Shown here: piece after piece, positions 1-7,095 of the stretch
Numbering within the stretch: position 1 is the stretch's first letter
How the letters are laid out: the number at the start of each line of letters is the position of its first letter
Source: Candidatus Methanoperedens sp.
GTDB taxonomy: Archaea; Halobacteriota; Methanosarcinia; Methanosarcinales; Methanoperedenaceae
Direction of reading: 5' to 3'
Assembly (NCBI GenBank): GCA_023249275.1
Contig: JAHFCV010000046.1
Location: 1 to 13,313 of the forward strand
Length of the DNA stretch: 13,313 nt
Position numbers and translations under genes: made by a program
Notes under the pieces: model-generated
Seen by the model: only the letters and a program-made list of their open reading frames with translations
Databases searched by the model: none
Told to the model about the DNA's origin: nothing

Positions 1-1
1 A

Positions 2-661
2 GCTGTCGGTATTGCGGATGCATGGGCGCAGGCTGTTAATTTTGTAATGAAACACGGTATGGAAATAAAGACAGAATACGGTCCTATGTCAAAGGATATA
101 TGTTCTGTCATCGAAATACGCGAGCCTTACACAGAGCCGATGCTGCACCCCCAGTTCCCCACAAAAGAATTGCATGTAAAGGAGTATTTGAAGCAGTGGG
201 AACGTGATTATGACTGGAAAAAACAGGGGTTTGAATATAATTACATGGACAGGCTCATAAACTATCCCTCGCGCGGGAAGGACGTCGACCAGCTAAAAGC
301 GATAAAAGAATTGCTGCCGCAGGGCGTTTCGCGCAGGCGGCAGGCTATCACATGGATACCCGAGCGCGACCTTTTCGTGAAAGAAGACCAGCCCTGTTTG
401 CAGAGGCTGTGGGTTCGCGTTCTCGGCGAAGGTAATGCCGAGATGCACTGCATGTGGCGCTCACGCGACCTTTTTGCGGCGTGGAACAGCAATATGGTTG
501 GCTTGCTCACGATGATAAAACGGGAAGTGTTTGAACCAAATAACCTGAAACTTATTAAAGTGGTTGATTTCTGTAACTCGATGCACATCTATGAAGCGGA
601 CTGGGAAGCAGCCTCGAAGGTGAAGCAGCTGCCGAAAAGCCCGCAGATGATGCGGTATTAA
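2..661 (+). CDS. thyA: Thymidylate synthase, archaeal/methanogen type (5' end cut by window edge)
   Basis: Makes dTMP from dUMP by reductive methylation. The frame is open from base 2 and no start is visible, so a few N-terminal residues are missing; the 219 visible residues are close to the full length of the short methanogen enzymes. Seen: the nucleophile cysteine in QPCLQ (fragment residue 132, codon 395-397), the phosphate-binding RSRD (153-156), the dUMP-binding Asn in WNSNM (164) and HIY (195-197), which align with PCH, RSCD, the FN and HLY of bacterial ThyA in the same order and spacing. The internal ATG at 47 is not the start, because conserved-looking sequence (IADAWAQAVNFV) precedes it. 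Methanogen enzymes of this type are thought to use a methanopterin-type C1 donor rather than folate; that is family knowledge, not visible here. It converges on the RCK gene across a 27-bp gap. Confidence 0.9.
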   Translation, partial: AVGIADAWAQAVNFVMKHGMEIKTEYGPMSKDICSVIEIREPYTEPMLHPQFPTKELHVKEYLKQWERDYDWKKQGFEYNYMDRLINYPSRGKDVDQLKAIKELLPQGVSRRRQAITWIPERDLFVKEDQPCLQRLWVRVLGEGNAEMHCMWRSRDLFAAWNSNMVGLLTMIKREVFEPNNLKLIKVVDFCNSMHIYEADWEAASKVKQLPKSPQMMRY

Positions 662-677
662 TTTTTTTAACTCTTTT
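662..677 (+). terminator. U-rich tract after thyA
   Basis: Seven T directly after the thyA stop, then a second T-rich run, with no hairpin. Archaeal RNA polymerase and FttA terminate at U-tracts, so this is the likely 3' end of thyA. The tract sits in the 27-bp gap between convergent genes. Function inferred from position and composition. Confidence 0.4.
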
Positions 678-688
678 CATCAATCCCT

Positions 689-1348
689 TTAAGACTTCGT
701 ATATTCTTCCTTGAATTTTGAAATCTGGTCGCTGTTCCCGATAACAGCCAATGTCATTCCCTCCTTTATCACAATAGAAGGATTAATATCAGTAGTAGTC
801 TTTCCCTCCTCTTCAATCCCGATAATGGTGCATCCAATCCTGGAACGGATGCAGGCGTCAGCGATTTTCTCGCCTTTAAGAGGCGAATCGCCTGTAACGT
901 GGTATCGTTCTATTTCCAGCCCTTCAAACATCATTATAGTCTCTTCTATCTCATGCCCCAGGATAATGCGTGCAAGCATCTGCGCTGCCACAATGGAAAG
1001 AGAAGCCACGTAATCCGCACCCGCCCTGTAAATCTTGTCAATGGACTTTGTTGCATTCGCCCTTGCAATAATTATGCAGTGCGGGTTTATGGTCCTTGCA
1101 ATGAGAGAAGTGAAAATAATATCCGTATCGTTGTTCAGGACAATGATAACCGATGTTGCGTTCTTAAGGTCAGCGCGCTTCAGGACTTCTTCATCTGTTG
1201 CATCACCGACCACGTATTTAAAGTTTTTATCTTTGAATTTTGCCTCGTTTTTATCAACAACAACAAAGCTCACAAGTGCGTTTTCCAAAACCCTGGCTAT
1301 GCTAATGCCAACATCACCATACCCGATAAGAATAAAATGTTTTTTCAT
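689..1348 (-). CDS. Stand-alone RCK/TrkA regulatory subunit of K+ transport
   Basis: Soluble cytoplasmic protein of 219 aa with a TrkA-N (RCK) Rossmann domain at about 3-120 and a TrkA-C domain at about 135-215. The nucleotide loop is intact, GYGDVG at residues 9-14, with the acidic VVD end of the second strand at 30-32 that contacts ribose in NAD(H)- or ATP-binding RCK domains. There are no membrane segments, so it must act on a partner. The channel gene ends 7 bp upstream on the same strand, and the GATGAGG ribosome-binding region of this gene overlaps the end of the channel gene, so the two are translated from one message. Inference: it joins or regulates the gating ring of that channel. 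It could instead serve a Trk/Ktr transporter encoded elsewhere. It lacks the second TrkA-N/TrkA-C repeat of bacterial TrkA. Confidence 0.85.
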   Translation of the reverse strand: MKKHFILIGYGDVGISIARVLENALVSFVVVDKNEAKFKDKNFKYVVGDATDEEVLKRADLKNATSVIIVLNNDTDIIFTSLIARTINPHCIIIARANATKSIDKIYRAGADYVASLSIVAAQMLARIILGHEIEETIMMFEGLEIERYHVTGDSPLKGEKIADACIRSRIGCTIIGIEEEGKTTTDINPSIVIKEGMTLAVIGNSDQISKFKEEYTKS

Positions 1349-1355
1349 AACCTCA

Positions 1356-2354
1356 TCACCGCGTCATCTTTTTTAGCGATTCAAGCTGTTTCTCAGTGCC
1401 CACTGCAAGAAGTATGGAATTTTCTTTTATCTGGTCATCGGGCAGCGGATTCAATGATAATCTGCCTCCAGTCCACAAACCCACTATATTTGCACCTGTC
1501 TGTACACGTATCCGCGTCTCTTTCAGTTTTTTCCCGATGAGCGAGCTTCTGGGATAAATGGGAAGTTCCACTATACTCAGGTCCTCAAAGAACTTCGTGG
1601 CTCCGGCAAGATGATCTGTAAGCGGGTCGATGGCTTTTCTTCCGATGTATGTCCCAAATAATGTTTTAGGGGAAATTACCTGATCCGCTCCTGCATATTT
1701 CAGGTAAGGAGACCTTGTTATATTTTCAACAAGAGATATTACTATGATATTGTTTAACTCCTTGGCTGTCAGGATTACGCTGGCATTTTTTTCATCGCTC
1801 TGGTTTGCTATCAGCATCTTCGCAGACAGGAGATTGGAGTTTGACAACACGTTTTCGTCTGCTGCATCGCCATGAACGCATATTATTTTCCTTGAGATTA
1901 ATTGGGCGATGTTCTTTTCATTTTCATCTATGACCATGAAAGGAATCCTGTACTCATCAAGTTCCGCGATGAGTGTTTCAACGAGCTGGTTGTAGCCGCA
2001 TATGATGATATGGTCTTTCAAAGCAGCCGGCGCTTTCGCTGGCAGCTCTTTTTTGATTGTCTGCTCAAGCCATGGGGTGACGACCAGAGGGAAAAGCAGG
2101 GCGAATATCATCATTACACCTGAAAGCGCAACAACGATACTAAACAGGTGCCCCATGGAGGAATTGAAATAAATATCGCCATACCCCACAGTTGTCATGC
2201 TCACTATAACCCAGTAAATTGCCGTTATGAAATCGTAATTCCTGTTTTCGTATGTGCGCATCAGGTACTGGAAAACCATGCCGTATGTTAAAACGAGAAA
2301 TGTAAAAATAGAAATATAGATAATAACAGATTTACTTATTCGAAGCTTAAACAT
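1356..2354 (-). CDS. Two-helix K+ channel with cytoplasmic RCK domain (MthK/Kch-like)
   Basis: 332-aa K+ channel. Transmembrane helix 1 is about residues 11-31, the pore helix 42-53, the selectivity filter TTVGYGD 54-60, and helix 2 about 70-94. Then come an RCK/TrkA-N domain (about 113-235) and a TrkA-C domain (about 255-332). The filter is canonical for potassium. The RCK glycine loop is degenerate (ICGYNQLV, 118-125, instead of GxGxxG), as in MthK, where gating is by Ca2+ rather than a dinucleotide; an acidic VIDENE follows at 141-146. There is no voltage-sensor segment. The ATG at 2354 has no Shine-Dalgarno and lies about 33 nt from the centre of an AT-rich TATA-like palindrome, which suggests a short leader or none. 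A soluble RCK protein follows in the same operon. Confidence 0.9.
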   Translation of the reverse strand: MFKLRISKSVIIYISIFTFLVLTYGMVFQYLMRTYENRNYDFITAIYWVIVSMTTVGYGDIYFNSSMGHLFSIVVALSGVMMIFALLFPLVVTPWLEQTIKKELPAKAPAALKDHIIICGYNQLVETLIAELDEYRIPFMVIDENEKNIAQLISRKIICVHGDAADENVLSNSNLLSAKMLIANQSDEKNASVILTAKELNNIIVISLVENITRSPYLKYAGADQVISPKTLFGTYIGRKAIDPLTDHLAGATKFFEDLSIVELPIYPRSSLIGKKLKETRIRVQTGANIVGLWTGGRLSLNPLPDDQIKENSILLAVGTEKQLESLKKMTR

Positions 2355-2378
2355 TCAATTACTATTATTGTATTGATG

Positions 2379-2395
2379 AGTTAATAATATTAACT
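2379..2395 (-). promoter_or_regulatory. 17-bp palindrome overlapping the probable TATA box of the K+ channel operon
   Basis: AGTTAAT-AAT-ATTAACT: seven-base perfect arms around a 3-base centre, in the 51 bp between the UPF0210 stop and the channel start. Read on the minus strand it contains TTAATATTATTAA, TATA-like and centred about 33 nt before the ATG. A regulator bound here would block TBP. It could instead be the 3' end of the upstream operon. The symmetry is seen; the role is inferred. Confidence 0.4.
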
Positions 2396-2405
2396 GGACG
2401 TATAG

Positions 2406-3764
2406 CTAATTCCTCATGCTCGTAATCGGGCTTGGCATCCTCCCGCCGCGCAGTATGAAATCACGGGAACTGAATGTGCTCACGTTCATCACGTATGTCT
2501 CGCCAAGCAGCCCCCCGAAATTCACGTAATCCCCTGCATATTTCCCCGGCACAGGAATAAGCCGCACGCCTGTGGTCTTGCTGTTCACCACGCCTATCGA
2601 AAGCTCATCCGCAATTATAGCAGAAATGGTCTCTGCTGGTGTATCGCCCGGAATGGCTATCATATCAAGCCCCACAGAGCATACTGCGGTCAGGGCTTCA
2701 AGTTTCTCTATCGAAAGCGCGCCTGCCTTCACTGCGGAGTTCATGCCTGAATCCTCGCTTACCGGGATGAAAGTGCCGCTCAATCCTCCAACATTCCCTG
2801 AAGCCATGGCGCCGCCCTTCTTCACCGCGTCGATAAGCAGCGCAAGCGCGGCTGTGCTCCCAGGCGCGCCCATTTTCTCAACGCCCATGAGTTCCACTAT
2901 CCCTGCCACCGAATCCCCGACTTTCGTGGTTGAAGCCAGTGAGATGTCCACTATCCCGAAGGGCACGTTCATATTGGAAGCAAGCTCCCTGCCAATAAGC
3001 TCTCCGGCTCTTGTTATCTTGAATGTTGTGCGTTTGATGACCTCGGAGAGCGCTGTCAGGTCGCACTCCCTGTTCTTCTCCACCACGCTTCTCACCACGC
3101 CTGGACCGCTTATGCCGATGTTGAGCGAAAAATCCGGTTCCCCCACGCCGTGAAAAGCGCCTGCCATGAAAGGATTATCCTCGGGCGCGTTTGCAAATAC
3201 CGCAAATTTCGTGCATCCGATGCCGTTTTTTGTCCGGTTTGCGATGTCCTTGATGGTATTGCCAAGCCTTATCACGGCGTCCATGTTCATACCAGACACT
3301 GTAGAGGCGACATTAAGAAAGGCGCACACTCTTTCAGTGTTTGCGAGCACTTCGGGAAGCGAGTCGATGAGCTTTGCGTCAGCACGGGTCATGCCTTTCT
3401 GGACAAGCGCGCCGTAGCCGCCGATAAAGTCAATACCTGCGTCCTTAGCGGCTCTATCGAGCGTTTTTGCAATCTGGAGCGGCGCATCTTCTTCGGCGCA
3501 TGCCTCCACAATCAATGAAACAGGGGTTACTGATATCCTTTTATTGGTTATGGGGATGCCATATTTCTCTTCGAGTTTTTCAGCTTCTGAAACAAGTTTT
3601 TTCCCATAACCAGCAACGCGGTCGTATACGTTTGATTTGAATACCTTGATATCGGAATGTATGCAGTCTTTCAGGTTGATCCCGAGCGTCACTGTCCTTA
3701 TATCAAAATTATGGTAAAGAGTCATTTTTACGGTTTCCATGACCTCTTCGATGGAGTATTCCAT
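2406..3764 (-). CDS. PFL/UPF0210 (DUF711) family protein
   Basis: A 452-aa protein of the UPF0210 / DUF711 family, full length for the family and recognised from overall sequence character: a YDRVAGYGKKLVSEAE segment near 47-62, ASTVSGMNMDAVIRLG near 153-168, GISGPGVVRSVVE near 218-230, and glycine-rich stretches such as GGAMASGNVGGLSGTFIP near 317-334 and NFGGLLGETYVM near 417-428. No signal peptide or membrane segment is visible. The old PFL label came from supposed similarity to pyruvate formate-lyase and does not establish glycyl-radical chemistry. The biochemical role is unknown. It starts 3 bp after the ACT-domain gene ends, and the two families are neighbours across bacteria and archaea (for example in Streptococcus pneumoniae), so a joint function, perhaps ligand-sensed, is likely. 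Confidence 0.88.
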   Translation of the reverse strand: MEYSIEEVMETVKMTLYHNFDIRTVTLGINLKDCIHSDIKVFKSNVYDRVAGYGKKLVSEAEKLEEKYGIPITNKRISVTPVSLIVEACAEEDAPLQIAKTLDRAAKDAGIDFIGGYGALVQKGMTRADAKLIDSLPEVLANTERVCAFLNVASTVSGMNMDAVIRLGNTIKDIANRTKNGIGCTKFAVFANAPEDNPFMAGAFHGVGEPDFSLNIGISGPGVVRSVVEKNRECDLTALSEVIKRTTFKITRAGELIGRELASNMNVPFGIVDISLASTTKVGDSVAGIVELMGVEKMGAPGSTAALALLIDAVKKGGAMASGNVGGLSGTFIPVSEDSGMNSAVKAGALSIEKLEALTAVCSVGLDMIAIPGDTPAETISAIIADELSIGVVNSKTTGVRLIPVPGKYAGDYVNFGGLLGETYVMNVSTFSSRDFILRGGRMPSPITSMRN

Positions 3765-3767
3765 GAC

Positions 3768-4046
3768 TTACACCCGGTGCATCGCTTTGAAGATGTCCTC
3801 ATGCTGCACCTGTATGGAGAGACCCATTTCCTTCTCTATTTCGGATAGTTCTTTTTTTAATTCGGGTATAGTCATCCTGGAATCTGACATATCCACAAGC
3901 ATTGTCATCACAAAATAGCCTTCCATGACTTTCTGGTTCAGGTCTTCGATATTGATATTGTGGTTGTAAACTTCGTTTGAGATTCTTGCGATTATTCCTT
4001 TTCTGTCTTTTCCGATAACTGTTATGAATACGAGATATTTGGACAT
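3768..4046 (-). CDS. ACT-domain protein, UPF0237 family
   Basis: A 92-aa single ACT domain. The beta-alpha-beta start is VFITVIGKDRKGIIARISN (residues 6-24), with the GKDRKGI loop typical of amino-acid-binding ACT folds, followed by a second strand pair around IEDLNQKVMEGYFVMTMLVD (33-52). The open frame reaches upstream to 4148, but the ATG at 4046 is chosen because GGAGG lies 5 bases before it (4052-4056) and the family begins at this point; the upstream residues are Ile/Lys-rich translated promoter. ACT domains bind small ligands, usually amino acids, and regulate partners. The partner here is presumably the UPF0210 protein encoded 3 bp downstream. Neither the ligand nor the pathway can be read from the sequence. 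Confidence 0.88.
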   Translation of the reverse strand: MSKYLVFITVIGKDRKGIIARISNEVYNHNINIEDLNQKVMEGYFVMTMLVDMSDSRMTIPELKKELSEIEKEMGLSIQVQHEDIFKAMHRV

Positions 4047-4086
4047 GAGAGCCTCCGGTTTTATGTATCCAGTATCTGAGCATAAT

Positions 4087-4095
4087 CGTTTAAAG
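4087..4095 (-). promoter_or_regulatory. Candidate TATA box for the ACT/UPF0210 operon
   Basis: CTTTAAACG on the minus strand, centred about 45 nt before the ATG at 4046. A start site about 25 nt downstream would leave a leader of about 20 nt, just enough to hold the GGAGG at 4052-4056. The stretch behind it (4100-4140) is very AT-rich and offers alternatives. Confidence 0.35.
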
Positions 4096-4146
4096 ATTGT
4101 TATGTAAATCAATTTAATTAAAATATATTTATTTATTTTCAAAAGC

Positions 4147-4161
4147 AAAAACCTTTAAATA
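4147..4161 (+). promoter_or_regulatory. Probable BRE/TATA promoter of psmB
   Basis: AAAAACC (BRE-like) followed by TTTAAATA at 4154-4161. Start predicted near 4183, giving a leader of about 47 nt that carries GAGAGGT (4216-4222) seven bases before the psmB ATG. This is the best-formed promoter in the window and lies in the divergent gap shared with the ACT/UPF0210 operon. Confidence 0.6.
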
Positions 4162-4229
4162 CCCATAAGCAAATATTATGCGTGCTGATTTTCTCATTTT
4201 TTGTGATGAGGTATTGAGAGGTATTTAAA

Positions 4230-4859
4230 ATGGATAATACGGAATACAAAGGAACCACTACAATCGGGTTAGTTTGCGATAAGGGCGTAGTTTTAGCTAC
4301 AGAGAGACGGGCAACCATGGGGCACTTTATTGCAAGTAAAGACGCAAAAAAAGTCTACCAGATAGACGATTTGATAGCAATGACCACAGCCGGCTCCGTC
4401 GGCGATGCGCAGAGACTTGTAAAATGGATGCAGGTGGAGGCAAAACTCTTCAAGATGCGCAGGGAAGAACCCATGACGGTAAAGGGAATAGTAAGCCTGC
4501 TTGCGAATATTTTAAGCGGCAACAGGTATTATCCGTACTTTGTCCAGCTTCTCGTGGGAGGGGTTGACAAAAACGGGCCAGGTGTCTATTCACTCGATGC
4601 AGTCGGCGGAATAATCGAAGAGAAAAAGGCAGTTGCAACAGGGTCAGGTTCACCCATGGCATATGGTGTGCTTGAAGACAGATATGTTGAGAACATGCCT
4701 GTTGATGAGGGTGTAGAGCTTGCAGTACGCGCCCTGCATAATGCCATGAAGAGAGATTCTGCATCCGGCGATGGTATCAATGTAGTAAAAATCATACCTG
4801 AAGGGTACATTCAGGTAGATGAAGCCGAAATCAAGAAACTACGCGATACATTTACTTAA
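4230..4859 (+). CDS. psmB: Archaeal 20S proteasome beta subunit precursor
   Basis: Catalytic beta subunit of the 20S proteasome, an N-terminal nucleophile threonine protease in the cytoplasm. The 209-aa precursor has an 8-residue propeptide (MDNTEYKG) cleaved before TTTIG, leaving Thr9 as mature Thr1. In mature numbering the partners are in place: Glu17 in ATERRA, Lys33 in AKKVY, the GSGSP segment near 128-132, and RDSASGDG near 165-172, matching the Thr1/Glu17/Lys33/Asp166/Ser169 set of the Thermoplasma enzyme. Fourteen copies form the two inner rings between PsmA rings; psmA is not in this window. The ATG at 4230 has GAGAGGT seven bases upstream. fttA follows after 43 bp on the same strand, a neighbourhood found in other euryarchaea, which links protein and RNA turnover. 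Confidence 0.96.
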   Translation: MDNTEYKGTTTIGLVCDKGVVLATERRATMGHFIASKDAKKVYQIDDLIAMTTAGSVGDAQRLVKWMQVEAKLFKMRREEPMTVKGIVSLLANILSGNRYYPYFVQLLVGGVDKNGPGVYSLDAVGGIIEEKKAVATGSGSPMAYGVLEDRYVENMPVDEGVELAVRALHNAMKRDSASGDGINVVKIIPEGYIQVDEAEIKKLRDTFT

Positions 4860-4861
4860 AT

Positions 4862-4888
4862 ATTTATTTTTATTTTTTTAGTATTTTA
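4862..4888 (+). terminator. U-rich spacer between psmB and fttA
   Basis: Almost pure A/T with T runs of 4, 4, 7 and 4, starting directly after the psmB stop. This fits a U-tract 3' end for psmB, or partial attenuation before fttA. The TTAAATAT at its left edge could also act as a TATA box for fttA. Composition is seen; function is inferred. Confidence 0.4.
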
Positions 4889-4902
4889 GAAGGAAAACAA
4901 CG

Positions 4903-6816
4903 ATGACAGTTGAAGATGTATTAAATGATTTAAAACAAAAAATAAGAGCGCAACTCCCCAAAGACATTACTATTACTGATGTGGATTTTGAGGGACCCGA
5001 ACTCGTTATTTATACCGAAGAACCGAGGAAATTCGCAGACAACGGCGATATTATAAAAAATCTTGCCAAGGAGTTGAGAAAACGCCTTGTGGTCAGACCT
5101 GACCAGAAAGTACTGGCACAGCCAGAGGAAGCAATTACTGCAATTTCAAAAATTGTCCCCTCCGAATCGGGAATTTCGAACCATTATTTTGACGTGGATA
5201 CAGGCGAGGTCATAATAGAAGCAGAGAAACCCGGGCTTGTCATAGGCAGGCACGGCGAGACACTGCGTGAAATCACAAAAGAAATCGGGTGGACGGCAAA
5301 AGTTGTCCGCACACCTCCAATGAAATCAACAACTGTGAACAATATACGCCAGTTCATGCGCACCAATAAAGAAGAGCGAAAGGCTCTTCTTAAAACAATA
5401 GGAAGAAAGATACACCGCGGCGTTTCTTCCAAGGATAAATGGGTAAGACTTACAACCCTCGGCGCATGCCGTGAAGTGGGACGCAGTTGCTTTTTACTCT
5501 CGACCCCTGAAACCAGGATATTGATTGACTGCGGGGTGAATGTAGGCGGGGAAGATAACGGGACGCCGTATCTTTACGTGCCTGAAGTGCACCCGATAAG
5601 CCAGATAGACGCGGTTGTACTTACGCATGCGCACCTTGACCACATAGGGCTTGTGCCTTTGCTGTACAAATATGGATTCGAAGGACCTGTCTATTGCACG
5701 CCGCCCACGCGTGACCTGATGGCATTACTACAATTGGATTATCTTGATGTTGCCGCTCGTGAGGGGAGGAAAATCCCCTATGAGTCAGCCATGATTCGCG
5801 AGGTCTTGAAACACACCATAACACTGAACTATGGCGATGTCACAGATATCGGTCCTGACATGAAATTGACGCTCCATAATGCAGGGCATATACTCGGCTC
5901 TTCTATCGCTCATTTCCATGTCGGGGACGGCCTGTACAATATTGCCTTTACCGGGGATATGAAGTATGAAAAGACGCGGCTGTTCGATCCTGCAACTACT
6001 GATTTCCCGCGCGTAGAAACAGTTGTGATGGAAGCTACATACGGCGGGTCGCGGGATTTCCAGCCTGCAAGAAAAGACGCTGAACGGCATTTGCAGCAGA
6101 TTGCAAAAGAGACACTGGATGGCGGAGGAAATCTCCTGATCCCGACTTTTGCCGTGGGAAGAAGCCAGGAAGTTATGATCGTATTGGAGGAAGCCATACG
6201 CAGGGGATTAATCGGAGATGTTCCTGTTTATCTTGACGGGATGATATCTGAAGCCACTGCAATCCATACTACGCATCCCGAATACCTGAACAGTGAACTC
6301 CGTAACCAGATTTTCCATAAAGGAATGAACCCGTTCCTTGCGAAATGCTTTGTCCAGGTGGACTCAAAGGAGAAACGCCAGAAAATCATAGATGACCGTG
6401 AGCCGTGTATTGTTCTTGCAACCTCAGGCATGATGAACGGCGGTCCGGTCATGGAATACTTAAAAGCATTCGGACCTGAAGAAAAGAATACGCTGGTTTT
6501 CGTAGGCTACCAGGCTGAAGGCACCCTGGGAAGGCGCATCCAGAAAGGCTGGAAAGAAATACCGATGCACGCAGGCGGGGGAAAGACCGAAACCGTCAAA
6601 ATCAATATGCATATAGAGACTGTTGATGGATTCTCAGGTCACTCTGACAGGATGCAGCTTATGGAGTATATCAGAAGAGTGAGACCGCGCCCTGAACATG
6701 TAATAACCCAGCACGGTGACGAGAAGAACTGCATGGACCTGGCAAGCTCGATATACCGGAAGTTGAAGATGGAAACGCGGGCTCCGATGAATCTTGAAAC
6801 GATAAGGCTGGCTTAG
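4903..6816 (+). CDS. fttA: FttA/aCPSF1, KH-metallo-beta-lactamase-beta-CASP ribonuclease (transcription termination factor)
   Basis: Archaeal homologue of CPSF73; it cleaves nascent RNA at U-rich sites and drives transcription termination. 637 aa, normal length. Residues 1-about 70 are the first KH-like domain, about 75-140 the second, with the loop GLVIGRHGETLREI at 111-124. The metallo-beta-lactamase domain begins near 183, with motif 2 THAHLDH (241-247), the motif 3 histidine in NAGHILGS (329) and motif 4 aspartate in FTGDM (352). The beta-CASP insert starts near 376, with motif A glutamate in MEATYG (377), motif B histidine in GFSGHSD (580) and motif C histidine in TQHGDE (604). All two-zinc ligands and CASP motifs look intact, so it should be active. 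ATG at 4903 preceded by AGAAGGAAA. It probably forms a transcription unit with psmB. Confidence 0.96.
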   Translation: MTVEDVLNDLKQKIRAQLPKDITITDVDFEGPELVIYTEEPRKFADNGDIIKNLAKELRKRLVVRPDQKVLAQPEEAITAISKIVPSESGISNHYFDVDTGEVIIEAEKPGLVIGRHGETLREITKEIGWTAKVVRTPPMKSTTVNNIRQFMRTNKEERKALLKTIGRKIHRGVSSKDKWVRLTTLGACREVGRSCFLLSTPETRILIDCGVNVGGEDNGTPYLYVPEVHPISQIDAVVLTHAHLDHIGLVPLLYKYGFEGPVYCTPPTRDLMALLQLDYLDVAAREGRKIPYESAMIREVLKHTITLNYGDVTDIGPDMKLTLHNAGHILGSSIAHFHVGDGLYNIAFTGDMKYEKTRLFDPATTDFPRVETVVMEATYGGSRDFQPARKDAERHLQQIAKETLDGGGNLLIPTFAVGRSQEVMIVLEEAIRRGLIGDVPVYLDGMISEATAIHTTHPEYLNSELRNQIFHKGMNPFLAKCFVQVDSKEKRQKIIDDREPCIVLATSGMMNGGPVMEYLKAFGPEEKNTLVFVGYQAEGTLGRRIQKGWKEIPMHAGGGKTETVKINMHIETVDGFSGHSDRMQLMEYIRRVRPRPEHVITQHGDEKNCMDLASSIYRKLKMETRAPMNLETIRLA

Positions 6817-6817
6817 G

Positions 6818-6848
6818 TTTCTCGCAGAACTTCGCTGCTGGTGAGAAA
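6818..6848 (+). terminator. Stem-loop just after fttA
   Basis: TTTCTC-GCAG pairs with CTGC and GAGAAA across a 7-nt loop (6828-6834), with a 4-base bulge on the 3' side (6839-6842). It begins 2 bp after the fttA stop and is followed by TCTTTATA. A weaker hairpin, GCG-AAAAA-CGC, lies at 6858-6868. Bacterial-style hairpin terminators are not the rule in archaea, so this may be a 3'-end stabiliser. The rest of 6849-7020 shows no convincing gene. Confidence 0.4.
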
Positions 6849-7050
6849 TCTTTATAGGCGAAAAACGCTATCAAGCCCTGTATCCTTCAAGTACTGGGTT
6901 TGTGAAATGAAGGCGATGGGAAATTCATGCTCCCGGAAGGCAATAGAATATAGGAAAACCTTTTTTCAAGCTGAAAGACAAGGCGCAAATAATGAAATTT
7001 AGCATTAGATTAAATAGTTTTAGATATTATATTAGTGGAATAACATAAAA

Positions 7051-7083
7051 AAGAATAAGATTCGATCCCACGGTCATATTCTT
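7051..7083 (+). promoter_or_regulatory. Leader hairpin immediately upstream of the HEAT-gene ribosome-binding site
   Basis: Perfect 7-bp inverted repeat AAGAATA (7051-7057) / TATTCTT (7077-7083), with an inner 4-bp stem GATC/GGTC (7064-7067 with 7072-7075, one G-U) closing a 4-nt loop. GAGG at 7086-7089 lies 2 bases after it and 6 before the ATG. A TATA-like stretch at 7021-7034 would place the transcript start near 7052, so the leader would be this hairpin plus the ribosome-binding site. Confidence 0.35.
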
Positions 7084-7095
7084 CTGAGGATCATA

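Noticed and set aside
2406..3764. Pyruvate formate-lyase / glycyl radical enzyme
   Set aside because: No C-terminal glycyl-radical motif (RVSGY-like) or catalytic cysteine pair is visible, and the length and sequence fit UPF0210, whose PFL label is historical.
3768..4148. Longer ACT protein starting at 4148
   Set aside because: The extra 34 residues are Ile/Lys-rich translation of AT-rich promoter DNA; the internal ATG at 4046 has GGAGG at ideal spacing and matches the family start.
6907..7002. A 31-codon open frame on + (MKAMGNSCSRKAIEYR...) between fttA and the HEAT gene
   Set aside because: No ribosome-binding site or promoter before it, no recognisable motif, and a frame this short is expected by chance; it lies directly upstream of the HEAT-gene promoter.
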